A DNA stretch of 22,742 bases from Stenotrophomonas sp. UBA7346. GTDB taxonomy: Bacteria > Pseudomonadota > Gammaproteobacteria > Xanthomonadales > Xanthomonadaceae. How positions within the stretch are numbered: position 1 is the first letter of the stretch; each line of letters opens with the position of its first letter. Location: the NCBI GenBank assembly GCA_002471015.1, contig DKPB01000063.1:485-23226 (forward strand), written 5' to 3'. A program made the translations under genes and the position numbers. This document shows positions 13,971-22,742 of the stretch, piece by piece. The notes under the pieces are model-generated. The model saw only the letters and a list, made by a program, of their open reading frames with translations, searched no databases and was not told where the DNA came from.

Positions 13971-15428
13971 TCAGCTCAACTGCGCAAGAAAGCGCCGCGG
14001 CGCGCCATCAAAGCCACCGTTGGACATGAACACCACGTGGTCCCCAGCGCGCGCGACTTCACCCAGCCTGGCCAGCAACGCATCGGCATCGGCCACAGCC
14101 TGTGCATCACCGCGCACGGCATCAATCACCTTGGCAGCATCCCAGGGCAACTCCGGCCGGGCCAGGAACACCACCGCATCGGCGATATCCAATGACGGCG
14201 CCAGCGCATCGGAATGCGCGCCCAACCGCATCGAATTGCTGCGTGGCTCCATCGCCACCACGATGCGCGCATCGCCCACCTTGGCACGCAGACCCTCCAG
14301 CGTGGTGTGGATGGCGGTGGGGTGATGGGCAAAGTCATCGTAGATGGTGATGCCCTGCGCCTGGCCGATGACTTCCATGCGCCGCTTGACGCTGTGGAAG
14401 CCGGCCAGCGCCGGCGCCACCTGCGCCGGGTCCACCCCCACCGCATGCGCGGCGGCCAGCGCAGCCAGGCCATTGAGCACGTTGTGCCGGCCCAGCAGCG
14501 ACCATTCCACCGTGGCCACTTCCCTGCCCCGGTGCAACACTGCGAATGCACTGCCGTCCTGCTGGACCAGCCGCGCGCTCCATTCCAGCGACGGATCAAA
14601 GCCAAAGCGCTCCACCGGCGTCCAGCAGCCCATCGCCAACACTTCGGCCAGATGCTCGTCCTCGCCGTTGACGATCAGGCGGCCACGGCCGGGAACAGTG
14701 CGCACCAGATGGTGGAACTGGCGCTGGATCGCGGCCAAGTCCGGGAAGATATCGGCATGGTCGAATTCCAGGTTGTTGAGGATGGCCACCAGCGGGCGGT
14801 AATGGACGAACTTGCTGCGCTTGTCGAAGAACGCGGTGTCGTATTCGTCGGCCTCCACTACAAAAAGTGGTCGATCCGAAAGGATCGACACGTCCTCCCC
14901 TTCCCCCGCCGGGGGAAGGTGCCCCGCAGGGGCGGATGGGGGTAAGGCCTTACCCGCAACCACAGCAATCGATCGCCCCAACCGTGCCGATACCCCGAAA
15001 TCCTCGGCTACACCACCAATCAGGAAACCGGGCTCGCGGCCCGCGGCCTGCAGCAGATAGGCCAGGATGGTGGTGGTGGTGGTCTTGCCATGGGTGCCGG
15101 CCACGGCCAGCGTGTCGCGGCCCGGCAACACCTGCTCGGACAGCCATTGTGCCCCCGAGGTATAGCGACGCCCCGCATCCAGCACCGCCTCCACCGCCGG
15201 GTTGCCACGCGACAGCGCGTTGCCGACCACCACTTCGTCGCAATCAACACTGATATTGGACGGCAGGTAACCCTGCGAGAGGCTGATGCCCAAGGTCTCC
15301 AGCTGCGTGGACATCGGCGGATAGACCGCCTGGTCGCTGCCTTCAACCTGATGACCGAGCTCGCGGGCCAAGGCGGCCACACCGCCCATGAAAGTTCCGG
15401 CAATGCCGAGAATGTGGATCTTGCTCAT
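13971..15428 (-). CDS. mpl: UDP-MurNAc:L-alanyl-gamma-D-glutamyl-meso-diaminopimelate ligase
   Basis: The 485-residue enzyme reattaches recycled murein tripeptide to UDP-MurNAc in the cytoplasm. It starts with MSKIHILGIAGTFMGGVA and carries the Mur-ligase ATP loop GTHGKTTTTT at 111-120. The Mpl-typical VEADEYDTAFFDKRSKFVHY lies at 191-210 and FDHADIFPDL at 222-231. It is about 28 residues longer than E. coli Mpl (457). The excess sits between GR at 151-152 and the VEADEY motif, where a palindrome-rich DNA element is read through in frame (see the repeat at 14868-14972). No ribosome site is obvious; GACAAT lies 6 bases upstream of the ATG, which might mean a leaderless transcript. It converges with iclR across the repeat array. 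Confidence 0.93.
   Translation of the reverse strand: MSKIHILGIAGTFMGGVAALARELGHQVEGSDQAVYPPMSTQLETLGISLSQGYLPSNISVDCDEVVVGNALSRGNPAVEAVLDAGRRYTSGAQWLSEQVLPGRDTLAVAGTHGKTTTTTILAYLLQAAGREPGFLIGGVAEDFGVSARLGRSIAVVAGKALPPSAPAGHLPPAGEGEDVSILSDRPLFVVEADEYDTAFFDKRSKFVHYRPLVAILNNLEFDHADIFPDLAAIQRQFHHLVRTVPGRGRLIVNGEDEHLAEVLAMGCWTPVERFGFDPSLEWSARLVQQDGSAFAVLHRGREVATVEWSLLGRHNVLNGLAALAAAHAVGVDPAQVAPALAGFHSVKRRMEVIGQAQGITIYDDFAHHPTAIHTTLEGLRAKVGDARIVVAMEPRSNSMRLGAHSDALAPSLDIADAVVFLARPELPWDAAKVIDAVRGDAQAVADADALLARLGEVARAGDHVVFMSNGGFDGAPRRFLAQLS
14868..14972. repeat. Palindrome-rich element inside mpl, read through in frame
   Basis: Four inverted repeats are packed into about 90 bases: an 8-bp stem with GAAA loop (14870-14889); a 9-bp stem CCTTCCCCC/GGGGGAAGG with 3-base loop (14899-14919); a 5-bp GCCCC/GGGGC stem (14921-14933); and a 16-base perfect palindrome centred on GGCC (14940-14955). 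It corresponds to Mpl residues about 153-187, rich in Ala, Pro and Gly and unlike the surrounding enzyme. The style matches dispersed intergenic repeats of Xanthomonadaceae. Confidence 0.75.
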
Positions 15429-15471
15429 GCGTTGATTGTCGCCGATGCGCGCGGGTAAGGGGTACGCCCGA

Positions 15472-15512
15472 AATCGTGTAGGTGTACCCCCAATCGATGT
15501 AGGGGATTCCCC
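15472..15512. repeat. Imperfect tandem 20/21-mer in the mpl upstream region
   Basis: Two adjacent units both begin AATCG and contain TGTAGG followed by a CCCC-ending block (15472-15491 and 15492-15512). The second contains the palindrome GGGGATTCCCC. They lie 45-85 bases upstream of the mpl start and could be binding sites. I do not recognise the protein that would bind. Confidence 0.35.
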
Positions 15513-15517
15513 GATAC

Positions 15518-15551
15518 CGTCACGACCATTTCACAACGAAAATGCGTGACG
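15518..15551. other. Extended stem-loop in the mpl leader/upstream region
   Basis: Outer arms CGTCACG and CGTGACG (7 bp) enclose an inner stem of 6 bp (CATTTC with GAAAATG, one bulged A) and a 5-base loop, with a 2-base internal bulge. It lies about 90-123 bases upstream of the mpl start and could be a structured leader or a large operator. The rest of 15552-15651 shows no gene or motif I recognise. Confidence 0.4.
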
Positions 15552-15651
15552 CCAGCCTCAGTATCCCTCAGGTCCTACTCCCCAAGAGGCCATCCCCAGG
15601 GAGCTCATGCTGATGGGGCCGTGAGCACGCCCTTTGCTGGCTTTTACATGC

Positions 15652-15688
15652 GAAACGCCCGGATCCAGCTCATGGATCCGGGCGTTTC
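15652..15688 (-). terminator. Strong terminator hairpin downstream of adk
   Basis: Perfect 15-bp stem (GAAACGCCCGGATCC and its complement) with a 7-base loop, ending in GTTTC on either strand. It lies 73 bases beyond the adk stop and before the mpl upstream region, so it should end adk transcripts. The symmetric sequence may act in both directions. Confidence 0.75.
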
Positions 15689-15760
15689 CGTATGCGCCAC
15701 CACCACTAGCGCGGCGGCGCATCGAGGCTGCGGCGGCAAACCGTCACAGCCCCAGGATCA

Positions 15761-16324
15761 TCAGCGCTTGATCGCGGCCAGGATGCGGGCCAGCACTTCG
15801 TCCAGCGCGCCAACGCCGTCCACGCGGGCCAGGGTGCCCTTGGCAGCGTAGAAGTCGATCACCGGTGCGGTGGAATCGTTGTAGACCTGCAGGCGCTGGC
15901 GCACCGATTCCGGGTTGTCGTCGGCGCGGCCCTGCTCCTTGGCGCGGCCGGCGATGCGCTCGACCAGCAGGTCGGTCGGCACGTCCAACTGCACGATGGC
16001 ATCCAGCGGCTGGTTCAGCTTGGCCAGCAGTTCACCCAGTGCATTGGCCTGGGCCACGTTGCGCGGGTAACCGTCCAGGATGAAGCCCTTGGCGGTATCG
16101 GCCTGGGACAGGCGCGACTCCAGCATGCCCAGCAGGATGTCGTCGGACACCAGGTTGCCGGCATCCATCACCGCCTTGGCCTGCTTGCCCAGCTCGGTGC
16201 CGGCGGCCACTTCGGCGCGCAGCAGGTCACCGGTGGAAATGTGCGGAACCTGCAGTTGTTCCTTCAGGCTCGTCGCCTGCGTGCCCTTGCCCGAACCGGG
16301 CGGTCCCAACAGAACCAATCGCAT
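15761..16324 (-). CDS. adk: Adenylate kinase, short type
   Basis: The 187-residue enzyme interconverts ATP + AMP and 2 ADP. The P-loop GPPGSGKGT is at residues 7-15, followed by the AMP-binding STGDLLRAEV and the DGYPRN motif. The LID region is short (GRAKEQGRADDNPESVRQRL) and lacks the Cys4/His zinc-type LID of long adenylate kinases; the 187-residue form is typical of Xanthomonadaceae. The ATG at 16322-16324 directly precedes MRLVLLGPPG and has GGGAG upstream, so the longer reading to 16396 is not used. It is divergent from the phosphofructokinase gene. Confidence 0.96.
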   Translation of the reverse strand: MRLVLLGPPGSGKGTQATSLKEQLQVPHISTGDLLRAEVAAGTELGKQAKAVMDAGNLVSDDILLGMLESRLSQADTAKGFILDGYPRNVAQANALGELLAKLNQPLDAIVQLDVPTDLLVERIAGRAKEQGRADDNPESVRQRLQVYNDSTAPVIDFYAAKGTLARVDGVGALDEVLARILAAIKR

Positions 16325-16465
16325 TCCTGACTCCCATATGTTTGAGGTAACGGGACGGACAGCGGCGTTAGACTCATGGGCCGATTCACGCTGCACCGCA
16401 ATATGTGCAGCTTACCGCATCCGGCCAATGTCCCGGAATGTCCCCCGCTCTGGAGAGTATTGCCC

Positions 16466-17722
16466 ATGTCCAAAGGCACCTTGCTGTATGCCCAGTCCGG
16501 CGGCGTCACCGCCGTCATCAATGCCACCGCCTCGGCCGTCATCAGCGAAGCAAGATCTAAGAAAATCAAGGTGTTGGCTGCACGCAACGGCATTCTTGGC
16601 GCCCTGCGCGAGGAGCTGATCGACACCTCGAAGGAGTCGGCCGCCAACATCGCCGCGCTGGCCCACACCCCGGGCGGCGCGTTCGGCTCCTGCCGCTACA
16701 AGCTCAAGTCGCTGGAGGCCGACCGCGCCAAGTACGAGCGCCTGCTGGAGGTGTTCAAGGCACACGACGTGCGCTGGTTCCTCTACAACGGTGGCAATGA
16801 CTCGGCCGACACCGCGCTGAAGGTCTCACAGCTGGCCAAGGAGTTTGGCTACCCGCTGACCTGCGTGGGCGTTCCCAAGACCATCGACAACGATCTGGCG
16901 GTCACCGATACCTGCCCTGGCTTCGGCTCGGCGGCCAAGTACACCGCCATCTCGGTGCGCGAGGCGGCGCTGGATGTGGCGGCGATGGCCGAAACCTCGA
17001 CCCGCGTCTTCATCTACGAAGCGATGGGCCGCCACGCTGGCTGGCTGGCCGCCGCTGCAGGACTGGCTGGCGAGAACGCCGACGACGCACCGCAGATCAT
17101 CCTGTTGCCGGAGCGTGCCTATGACGAAGCGGCCTTCCTGGCCAAGGTGAAGCAGGTGGTAGCGAAGGTTGGCTTCTGCGTGGTGGTCGCCAGCGAAGGC
17201 ATCCACACCGCCGATGGCCAGTTCGTCGCCGATGCCGGCGGGGTCAAGGATTCCTTCGGCCATACCCAGCTCGGCGGCGTGGCCTCCTACCTGGCCGGCA
17301 AGGTCAAGGCCGAGCTCGGCTACAAGGTGCACTGGACCTTGCCCGACTACCTGCAACGCTCGGCCCGCCACATTGCCTCCAGGACCGACTGGGAACAGGC
17401 GCAGGCGGTGGGCAAGGCAGCGGTGCAGTTCGCGCTGAAGGGGCAGAACTCGGTGATGCCGGTGATCGTGCGCAGCTCCGACCTGCCGTACCGCTGGAAG
17501 ATCGAAGCCGCACCGCTGTCCAAAGTGGCCAACCACGAGAAGAAGATGCCGGCCGGCTTCATCCGCAAGGATGGTTTTGGAATTACCGAAAAGGCGCGCC
17601 GCTACCTGCAGCCGCTGATCCGTGGCGAAGCTCCGCTGCCCTACGGCCGTGACGGCCTGCCCAAGTACGTCACCCTGAAGAACGTGGCGGTGGCGAAGAA
17701 GCTGGCCGATTGGGAAGGCTGA
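16466..17722 (+). CDS. pfp: Pyrophosphate-dependent 6-phosphofructokinase
   Basis: The 418-residue enzyme phosphorylates fructose 6-phosphate with PPi and runs reversibly. Substrate motifs are visible: YAQSGGVTAVINA at the N-terminus, GGNDSADT at 109-116 where ATP-dependent enzymes have GGDGS, and PKTIDNDL at 137-144. EAMGRHAGWLA follows. The Asp in GGND and the Lys in PKTIDND are the features that mark PPi specificity. The start has GGAGA 9 bases upstream; an earlier ATG at 16376 lies in the adk upstream region and is unsupported. Xanthomonadaceae lack an ATP-type enzyme in many species, so this may be the main PFK (family knowledge). Its stop overlaps the next start by the TGATG arrangement. 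Confidence 0.95.
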   Translation: MSKGTLLYAQSGGVTAVINATASAVISEARSKKIKVLAARNGILGALREELIDTSKESAANIAALAHTPGGAFGSCRYKLKSLEADRAKYERLLEVFKAHDVRWFLYNGGNDSADTALKVSQLAKEFGYPLTCVGVPKTIDNDLAVTDTCPGFGSAAKYTAISVREAALDVAAMAETSTRVFIYEAMGRHAGWLAAAAGLAGENADDAPQIILLPERAYDEAAFLAKVKQVVAKVGFCVVVASEGIHTADGQFVADAGGVKDSFGHTQLGGVASYLAGKVKAELGYKVHWTLPDYLQRSARHIASRTDWEQAQAVGKAAVQFALKGQNSVMPVIVRSSDLPYRWKIEAAPLSKVANHEKKMPAGFIRKDGFGITEKARRYLQPLIRGEAPLPYGRDGLPKYVTLKNVAVAKKLADWEG

Positions 17723-18375
17723 TGCCACGCAGTCACGGTGGCGTCGCGGCGGCCAGCTCGCCCATCACCATCACGGCGAAGGTGATGCGAAGCATCACCT
17801 TGCTGCTGTGCTTGTCGTGTGTGCACTTGGCCAACGCCTATACACCGCAGGACGGCGACATCGTCTTCCACACCTCCACGTCCAGCCAAAGCGCGGCGGT
17901 GCAGGCGGCCACCGGTTCGCGCTACAGCCACATGGGGTTGGTGCTGTTGCGCGATGGCCGCCCCTACGTGCTGGAAGCCGTGCAACCCGTGCGTTACACG
18001 CCCTTGCAGACATGGTTGGATCGCGGTCTGCAGGGCCGGTATGTGATCAAGCGCCCCGCCGTGCCGCTTACGCAGGCAAGCAAGGTGCGGCTGCATGCCG
18101 CCGCCAGCACCTATGTCGGCCGCCCCTACGACCTGACCTTTGAATGGTCGGACCAGCGTATCTATTGTTCGGAACTGGTGTGGAAGCTGTACCGCGACGC
18201 CGCCGCGATCGAACTGGCGCCACTCGCACGGCTGGCCAGCTTCGACCTGCAGGCACCCGCCGTGCGGGCAAAGCTGTTCGAGCGCTATGGCGGCAACATC
18301 CCGCTGGACGAGCCGGTGATCTCACCCGCAGCCATCTTCGACTCGCCATTGCTGGTTCCGGTGGCCCAACGGTGA
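17722..18375 (+). CDS. YiiX/YebB-like permuted NlpC/P60 cysteine hydrolase, secreted
   Basis: The product is 217 residues from the ATG that overlaps the pfp stop. A signal peptide lies at MRSITLLLCLSCVHLANA, so the true start might instead be the ATG at 17785 (196 residues), although GAAGG is then only 2 bases away. The domain has the permuted papain-like order: DGDIVFHTS, then His in SRYSHMGLVLL, then VGRPYDLTFEWSD, and finally Cys in IYCSELVWKLY. In canonical NlpC/P60 the Cys comes first. The family (YiiX/YebB) acts on lipids or amides of unknown identity in several cases, so the substrate is open. Predicted periplasmic. It is probably co-transcribed with pfp by translational coupling. Confidence 0.85.
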   Translation: MPRSHGGVAAASSPITITAKVMRSITLLLCLSCVHLANAYTPQDGDIVFHTSTSSQSAAVQAATGSRYSHMGLVLLRDGRPYVLEAVQPVRYTPLQTWLDRGLQGRYVIKRPAVPLTQASKVRLHAAASTYVGRPYDLTFEWSDQRIYCSELVWKLYRDAAAIELAPLARLASFDLQAPAVRAKLFERYGGNIPLDEPVISPAAIFDSPLLVPVAQR

Positions 18376-18531
18376 ATGCGGCCGGTGACTCGCCCGGACT
18401 GCCCGCGTTGCCCCACCGCCCCTCAACGCCCGCCAAGCCAAGCCTTGGTCACCCAAACCGGTTGGCACAGCACTTTCGCAGGACACCCAGCTACGGCTAC
18501 GATCACGCCATCAGCCAGGGGGGCCGACAGG

Positions 18532-19173
18532 ATGTCCGGAATTACATTGCGCAGCGTCGTGATGGCGCTGGTGTTCATGCTGGCAAACCATTCCGCGTTC
18601 GCACAGGACCCAACTGCCAGCGAACGCCCTGAAGCTCCGGCCAGCGACCCGGTCGCGGCACCGCCAGCGCATGTCGCTGCGGGCATCAGCCCCGACCTCG
18701 CTTCGATCCCCGCCGGAACCCTGGTCACCGTCGAGCTGGCCGAGACCATTGCCTCTTCCACGCACAAGCGCGGCGACCATTTCCCCATTCTTCTCGCGGA
18801 ACCGTTGTTGCTGGATGAGGTCGAGAAACTGCCAGCCGGCACCCGCGGCATGGGCCAGATCACCCATGCCGCCTCAGCCCATAGCGGCGGTGCACCCGGA
18901 GAGCTGATGATCGCCGCCCGCTCACTGGATACGCCTGCAGGTCCGCTCCAGCTGGGAGGCCTGAAGATTGGTGGGCGTGGCGCAGACAACAGCAATCTCG
19001 CCTTCGGCGTGTCATTCGCCGCCGGGCCATTTGCGTTGTTCATCCGCGGACGGGAGATCGTCATTCCTGCCGGCACACGCGGCACCGCCAAGGTCAAGGT
19101 CGCTACGGCCGCGACACCTCCGGCGGCGGATGCAGCAACCGCTTCACCACCTTCTCCAGGCGTATCGCCCTGA
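18532..19173 (+). CDS. Secreted protein of unknown function
   Basis: The 213-residue protein has a signal peptide cleaved after Ala24 (HSAFA, then Gln). A Pro/Ala-rich linker follows, then a beta-rich domain starting at IPAGTLVTVELAETI with the repeating pattern LPAGTRGMGQI and IPAGTRGTAKV. Such 'PAGT' beta elements occur in secreted and conjugation-type proteins, but I do not recognise a named family and give no function. The ATG at 18532 follows an AGGGGGG/ACAGG region and is the one that gives a proper signal peptide; earlier in-frame ATGs back to 18376 do not. It lies 156 bases after the YiiX-like gene and before a DUF2846 gene, so a periplasmic trio is likely. Confidence 0.78.
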   Translation: MSGITLRSVVMALVFMLANHSAFAQDPTASERPEAPASDPVAAPPAHVAAGISPDLASIPAGTLVTVELAETIASSTHKRGDHFPILLAEPLLLDEVEKLPAGTRGMGQITHAASAHSGGAPGELMIAARSLDTPAGPLQLGGLKIGGRGADNSNLAFGVSFAAGPFALFIRGREIVIPAGTRGTAKVKVATAATPPAADAATASPPSPGVSP

Positions 19174-19212
19174 TCGACAACCCCGCAGAGCAATTGCGAC
19201 CAAAGAAGACCC

Positions 19213-19232
19213 CCCGCTTGATCCCAAGCGGG
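19213..19232 (+). terminator. Short hairpin after the secreted-protein gene
   Basis: CCCGCTT and AAGCGGG form a 7-bp stem with a 6-base loop 39 bases past the stop at 19173. No U-tract follows, so termination may be partial and the downstream DUF2846 gene may be read through. Confidence 0.4.
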
Positions 19233-19258
19233 CAACCGAACCACAAGGAGTAGTTCTC

Positions 19259-19852
19259 ATGCGAGTACGTTTGTGCGCAATTGCCCTTACCGCAGGCCTG
19301 TCGATCCCCTTGAGTGCCGCCGCTCAGCAGGCGATGCAACCACCCACGACAGAGGTAGCAGAGCAGACCGTCGAACCGGCAACTGCCGAGCCGGCGGCGG
19401 CTGCGTCGGCCACCGCCGTGACCGACGCCGATGCCCACACCGACCAAGCCACAGCCGCCGCTCCGCCGGCACCGGAAGCCGAGGCCGAGGCCACCACCGC
19501 GGCAACCCATGGAACGGTCGGACCGGCACCGGCGGACAAGGCGCAGATCGTGTTCTTCCGCCCCAGCAAGATGCTTGGGGGCGCGATCGGCTTCAAGGTC
19601 CGCGAAGGCGAGCAGGAGCTGGGCAAGTTGCGCAGCGGCAACTACTTCATCTACCTGGCCGAACCTGGCACCCACGAGTACACCGTCCACTCGGAAGCCA
19701 AAGACGTGCTGACCATGGAAGTGGAAGCCGGCGAAACCTACTTCGTGCAGGGTACGATCAGCATGGGCGTGCTTGCCGGGCGCCCCAACCTGTCGCCCTC
19801 CGATGAGGCCACCTTCACTGCGATCGCCAGCAAGTTGAAGCTGCGCGAGTAA
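19259..19852 (+). CDS. DUF2846-domain secreted protein
   Basis: The 197-residue protein has a signal peptide cleaved after Ala22, a long Ala/Thr/Glu/Pro linker (about residues 23-95), and a C-terminal DUF2846-type domain. That domain begins KAQIVFFRPSKMLGGAIGFKV and includes LRSGNYFIYLAEPGTHEYT and the VEAGETYFVQG segment. DUF2846 proteins are secreted, often lipoproteins; here the predicted signal cleavage is AAA-Gln with no lipobox Cys. Function is unknown. AAGGAG lies 8 bases before the ATG and fixes the start. It forms a secreted-protein group with the two genes before it and ends just before a strong convergent terminator. Confidence 0.82.
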   Translation: MRVRLCAIALTAGLSIPLSAAAQQAMQPPTTEVAEQTVEPATAEPAAAASATAVTDADAHTDQATAAAPPAPEAEAEATTAATHGTVGPAPADKAQIVFFRPSKMLGGAIGFKVREGEQELGKLRSGNYFIYLAEPGTHEYTVHSEAKDVLTMEVEAGETYFVQGTISMGVLAGRPNLSPSDEATFTAIASKLKLRE

Positions 19853-19861
19853 GCAACAAGG

Positions 19862-19887
19862 GGCCGAGGGCACGCATGCCCTCGGCC
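19862..19887. terminator. Bidirectional terminator between convergent genes
   Basis: GGCCGAGGGCA and TGCCCTCGGCC form an 11-bp stem with a 4-base loop (CGCA). It lies 10 bases after the DUF2846 stop and 11 bases before the minus-strand gene's stop at 19898. A strong U-tract is absent. Confidence 0.65.
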
Positions 19888-19897
19888 TGCCGAGTAG

Positions 19898-20404
19898 TCA
19901 CGAACAGGGGTTCCCCCGAATTTCAACAAGCGTGGAGTACGCCTGCAATGCTGCCAGGCGACCAGCCGCGGCCTGGGCCTTGGCGTCCTCCAGATAGACG
20001 CGGTTCTGTCCCTGCCCGTCCAGCGCAACGTGCTGACCAGCCGGCTTGCGCCAAACCTGCACCACGGCCTGCACCCCGCTGCAGCTCGCCGACGGAATAC
20101 GCACCACCTCATTGAGCTTCCATCCAGCTGCTTCACTGGGATTGACCTTGCTCGCATCCAGGAACACCGCACGCGGCTGACACTGCGGACTGGTTCGCAC
20201 CAGCTGCATGTCATAAGGCTGCGCCGCCGTACCGGTGAAACGGCCTTCAATGCGGGTACAGGCCTCGGGGATCTGGCGCACGGTGTGCACCACACCGGTG
20301 GCCTGCGCCGCAGCTGCCGGGCGCTCGATCTCGGCCTGGGGCGGGGCGGCCAACGCGCCCAACGGCAACAGGGCCAACAGCATCAATGGCGCGGCAGATT
20401 TCAT
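19898..20404 (-). CDS. Small secreted protein of unknown function
   Basis: The 168-residue protein begins with a short signal peptide, MKSAAPLMLLALLPLGALAAPP. It carries four cysteines (EACTRIEG, SPQCQPRAV, ASCSGVQAV and GNPC at the end), suggesting two disulfides in the periplasm. No family is recognised. The start at 20402-20404 has AGGAG 8 bases upstream, while earlier in-frame codons up to 20548 lack a signal peptide and a ribosome site. It is divergent from hppA and convergent with the DUF2846 gene. Confidence 0.75.
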   Translation of the reverse strand: MKSAAPLMLLALLPLGALAAPPQAEIERPAAAAQATGVVHTVRQIPEACTRIEGRFTGTAAQPYDMQLVRTSPQCQPRAVFLDASKVNPSEAAGWKLNEVVRIPSASCSGVQAVVQVWRKPAGQHVALDGQGQNRVYLEDAKAQAAAGRLAALQAYSTLVEIRGNPCS

Positions 20405-20471
20405 CGGGCAACTCCTGGTGAGAGACGCTGCACGTTGCCACCGTCGTGCTGAACCGGCCGGCAAACGCGAT

Positions 20472-20497
20472 GACAGCTGGCGGAGGAGACAGCTGGC
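20472..20497. repeat. 10-base direct repeat upstream of hppA
   Basis: GACAGCTGGC occurs twice, at 20472-20481 and 20488-20497, with a 6-base spacer (period 16). It lies between the divergent secreted-protein gene and hppA and could be a tandem binding site. The remaining sequence at 20498-20630 shows no recognisable promoter. Confidence 0.4.
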
Positions 20498-20633
20498 AGT
20501 CATACTCGGGCCGCTCCAGGAGTGTTTGAACACAGCGACACGTACCACAGCCGCCTTGCGGCCCCGGGTCTGTTCCAGTGCTTCGATCTGCCCGGCGTGT
20601 CCCCCGCTTCAGCCATTCGCTGGTTGGCATCCA

Positions 20634-20649
20634 CCAACGTTGGGAGGGG
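20634..20649 (+). promoter_or_regulatory. Palindrome abutting the hppA ribosome binding site
   Basis: CCAACGTTGG (20634-20643) runs into the hppA Shine-Dalgarno, GGGAGGGG (20642-20649), 2 bases before the ATG at 20652. An upstream TGGTTGG could pair with the CCAAC, giving an alternative fold. This might tune ribosome access; the evidence is only the sequence layout. Confidence 0.35.
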
Positions 20650-20651
20650 TC

Positions 20652-22679
<2,028 letters not shown>

Positions 22680-22715
22680 TCGAAACCGGGCGCGCCCTGC
22701 CCCCCCTCTCCCCAA

Positions 22716-22740
22716 CCCCTCTCCCGCAAGGGGAGAGGGG
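22716..22740 (+). repeat. Palindromic GC-rich repeat after hppA, at the window edge
   Basis: CCCCTCTCCC and GGGAGAGGGG form a 10-bp stem with a 5-base loop, preceded by CCCCTCTCCCCAA. This is a common dispersed repeat style in Xanthomonadaceae, similar in build to the hairpins at 13443-13951 and inside mpl. It may serve as the hppA terminator. The element may continue beyond the window. Confidence 0.55.
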
Positions 22741-22742
22741 CT

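Noticed and set aside
13452..14195. Long open frames running through the repeat array on both strands, with repeated Ala-Glu-His-Gly-Ser-Ala-type peptides
   Set aside because: They translate the 98-bp DNA repeat in several frames, have no ribosome site or family likeness, and one runs into mpl antisense.
14868..14972. Interpretation of mpl as a pseudogene broken by a repeat
   Set aside because: The insertion length keeps the reading frame and all catalytic motifs on both sides are intact.

Overview
The window looks like chromosomal DNA of a Xanthomonadaceae bacterium, most likely Stenotrophomonas or a close relative. This rests on high GC, a 187-residue adenylate kinase, a PPi-dependent phosphofructokinase with a proton-pumping pyrophosphatase nearby, and many copies of a GTAG-headed palindrome of the SMAG/REP type known from Stenotrophomonas. 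The species is inferred; no rRNA or tRNA gene is visible.

Layout. (1) 1-5050: a left-truncated SDR oxidoreductase (-), a lipoprotein of unknown role (+), a small lipopolysaccharide-kinase-like protein (-), a large DedA/PAP2/LssY membrane protein (+) and a LON-substrate-binding-domain protein (-). (2) 5056-13425: an aromatic/dicarboxylate catabolic locus. Reading leftward, an MFS transporter is followed by 4-oxalocrotonate tautomerase, 2-oxopent-4-enoate hydratase, acylating acetaldehyde dehydrogenase, 4-hydroxy-2-oxovalerate aldolase, 4-oxalocrotonate decarboxylase and a DcaP-like porin. Reading rightward from the shared control region are a cupin-like protein and an IclR-family regulator. 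Two copies of the inverted repeat GTATCG-N5-CGATAC sit in that control region. (3) 13443-13951: a tandem array with a unit of about 98 bp, each unit carrying two different hairpins, between convergent iclR and mpl. (4) 13971-16324: mpl, with an in-frame palindrome-rich insertion, and adk, separated by a structured intergenic region and a strong terminator hairpin. (5) 16466-19852: PPi-dependent phosphofructokinase, a YiiX-like cysteine hydrolase and two secreted proteins of unknown role (one DUF2846). (6) 19898-22679: a small secreted protein (-) and the K+-independent H+-pyrophosphatase hppA (+), followed by a palindromic repeat at the right edge.

How the genes work together. The catabolic locus encodes the steps from 2-hydroxymuconate (enol 4-oxalocrotonate) to pyruvate and acetyl-CoA, plus candidate outer- and inner-membrane uptake. 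It has no ring-cleavage dioxygenase, hydroxymuconic semialdehyde dehydrogenase or hydrolase in the window, so the entry substrate is open: either ring cleavage is encoded elsewhere, or the operon is fed by an imported or differently generated C6 dicarboxylate. The pfp and hppA genes both use pyrophosphate as an energy currency, in glycolysis and in proton pumping.

The points most worth a second look are the operator pair, the headless meta-pathway with its unassigned cupin gene, the 98-bp hairpin array, the palindromic insertion inside mpl, the loss of the catalytic His motif in the PAP2 domain, and probable leaderless transcripts at 2140 and 2266.
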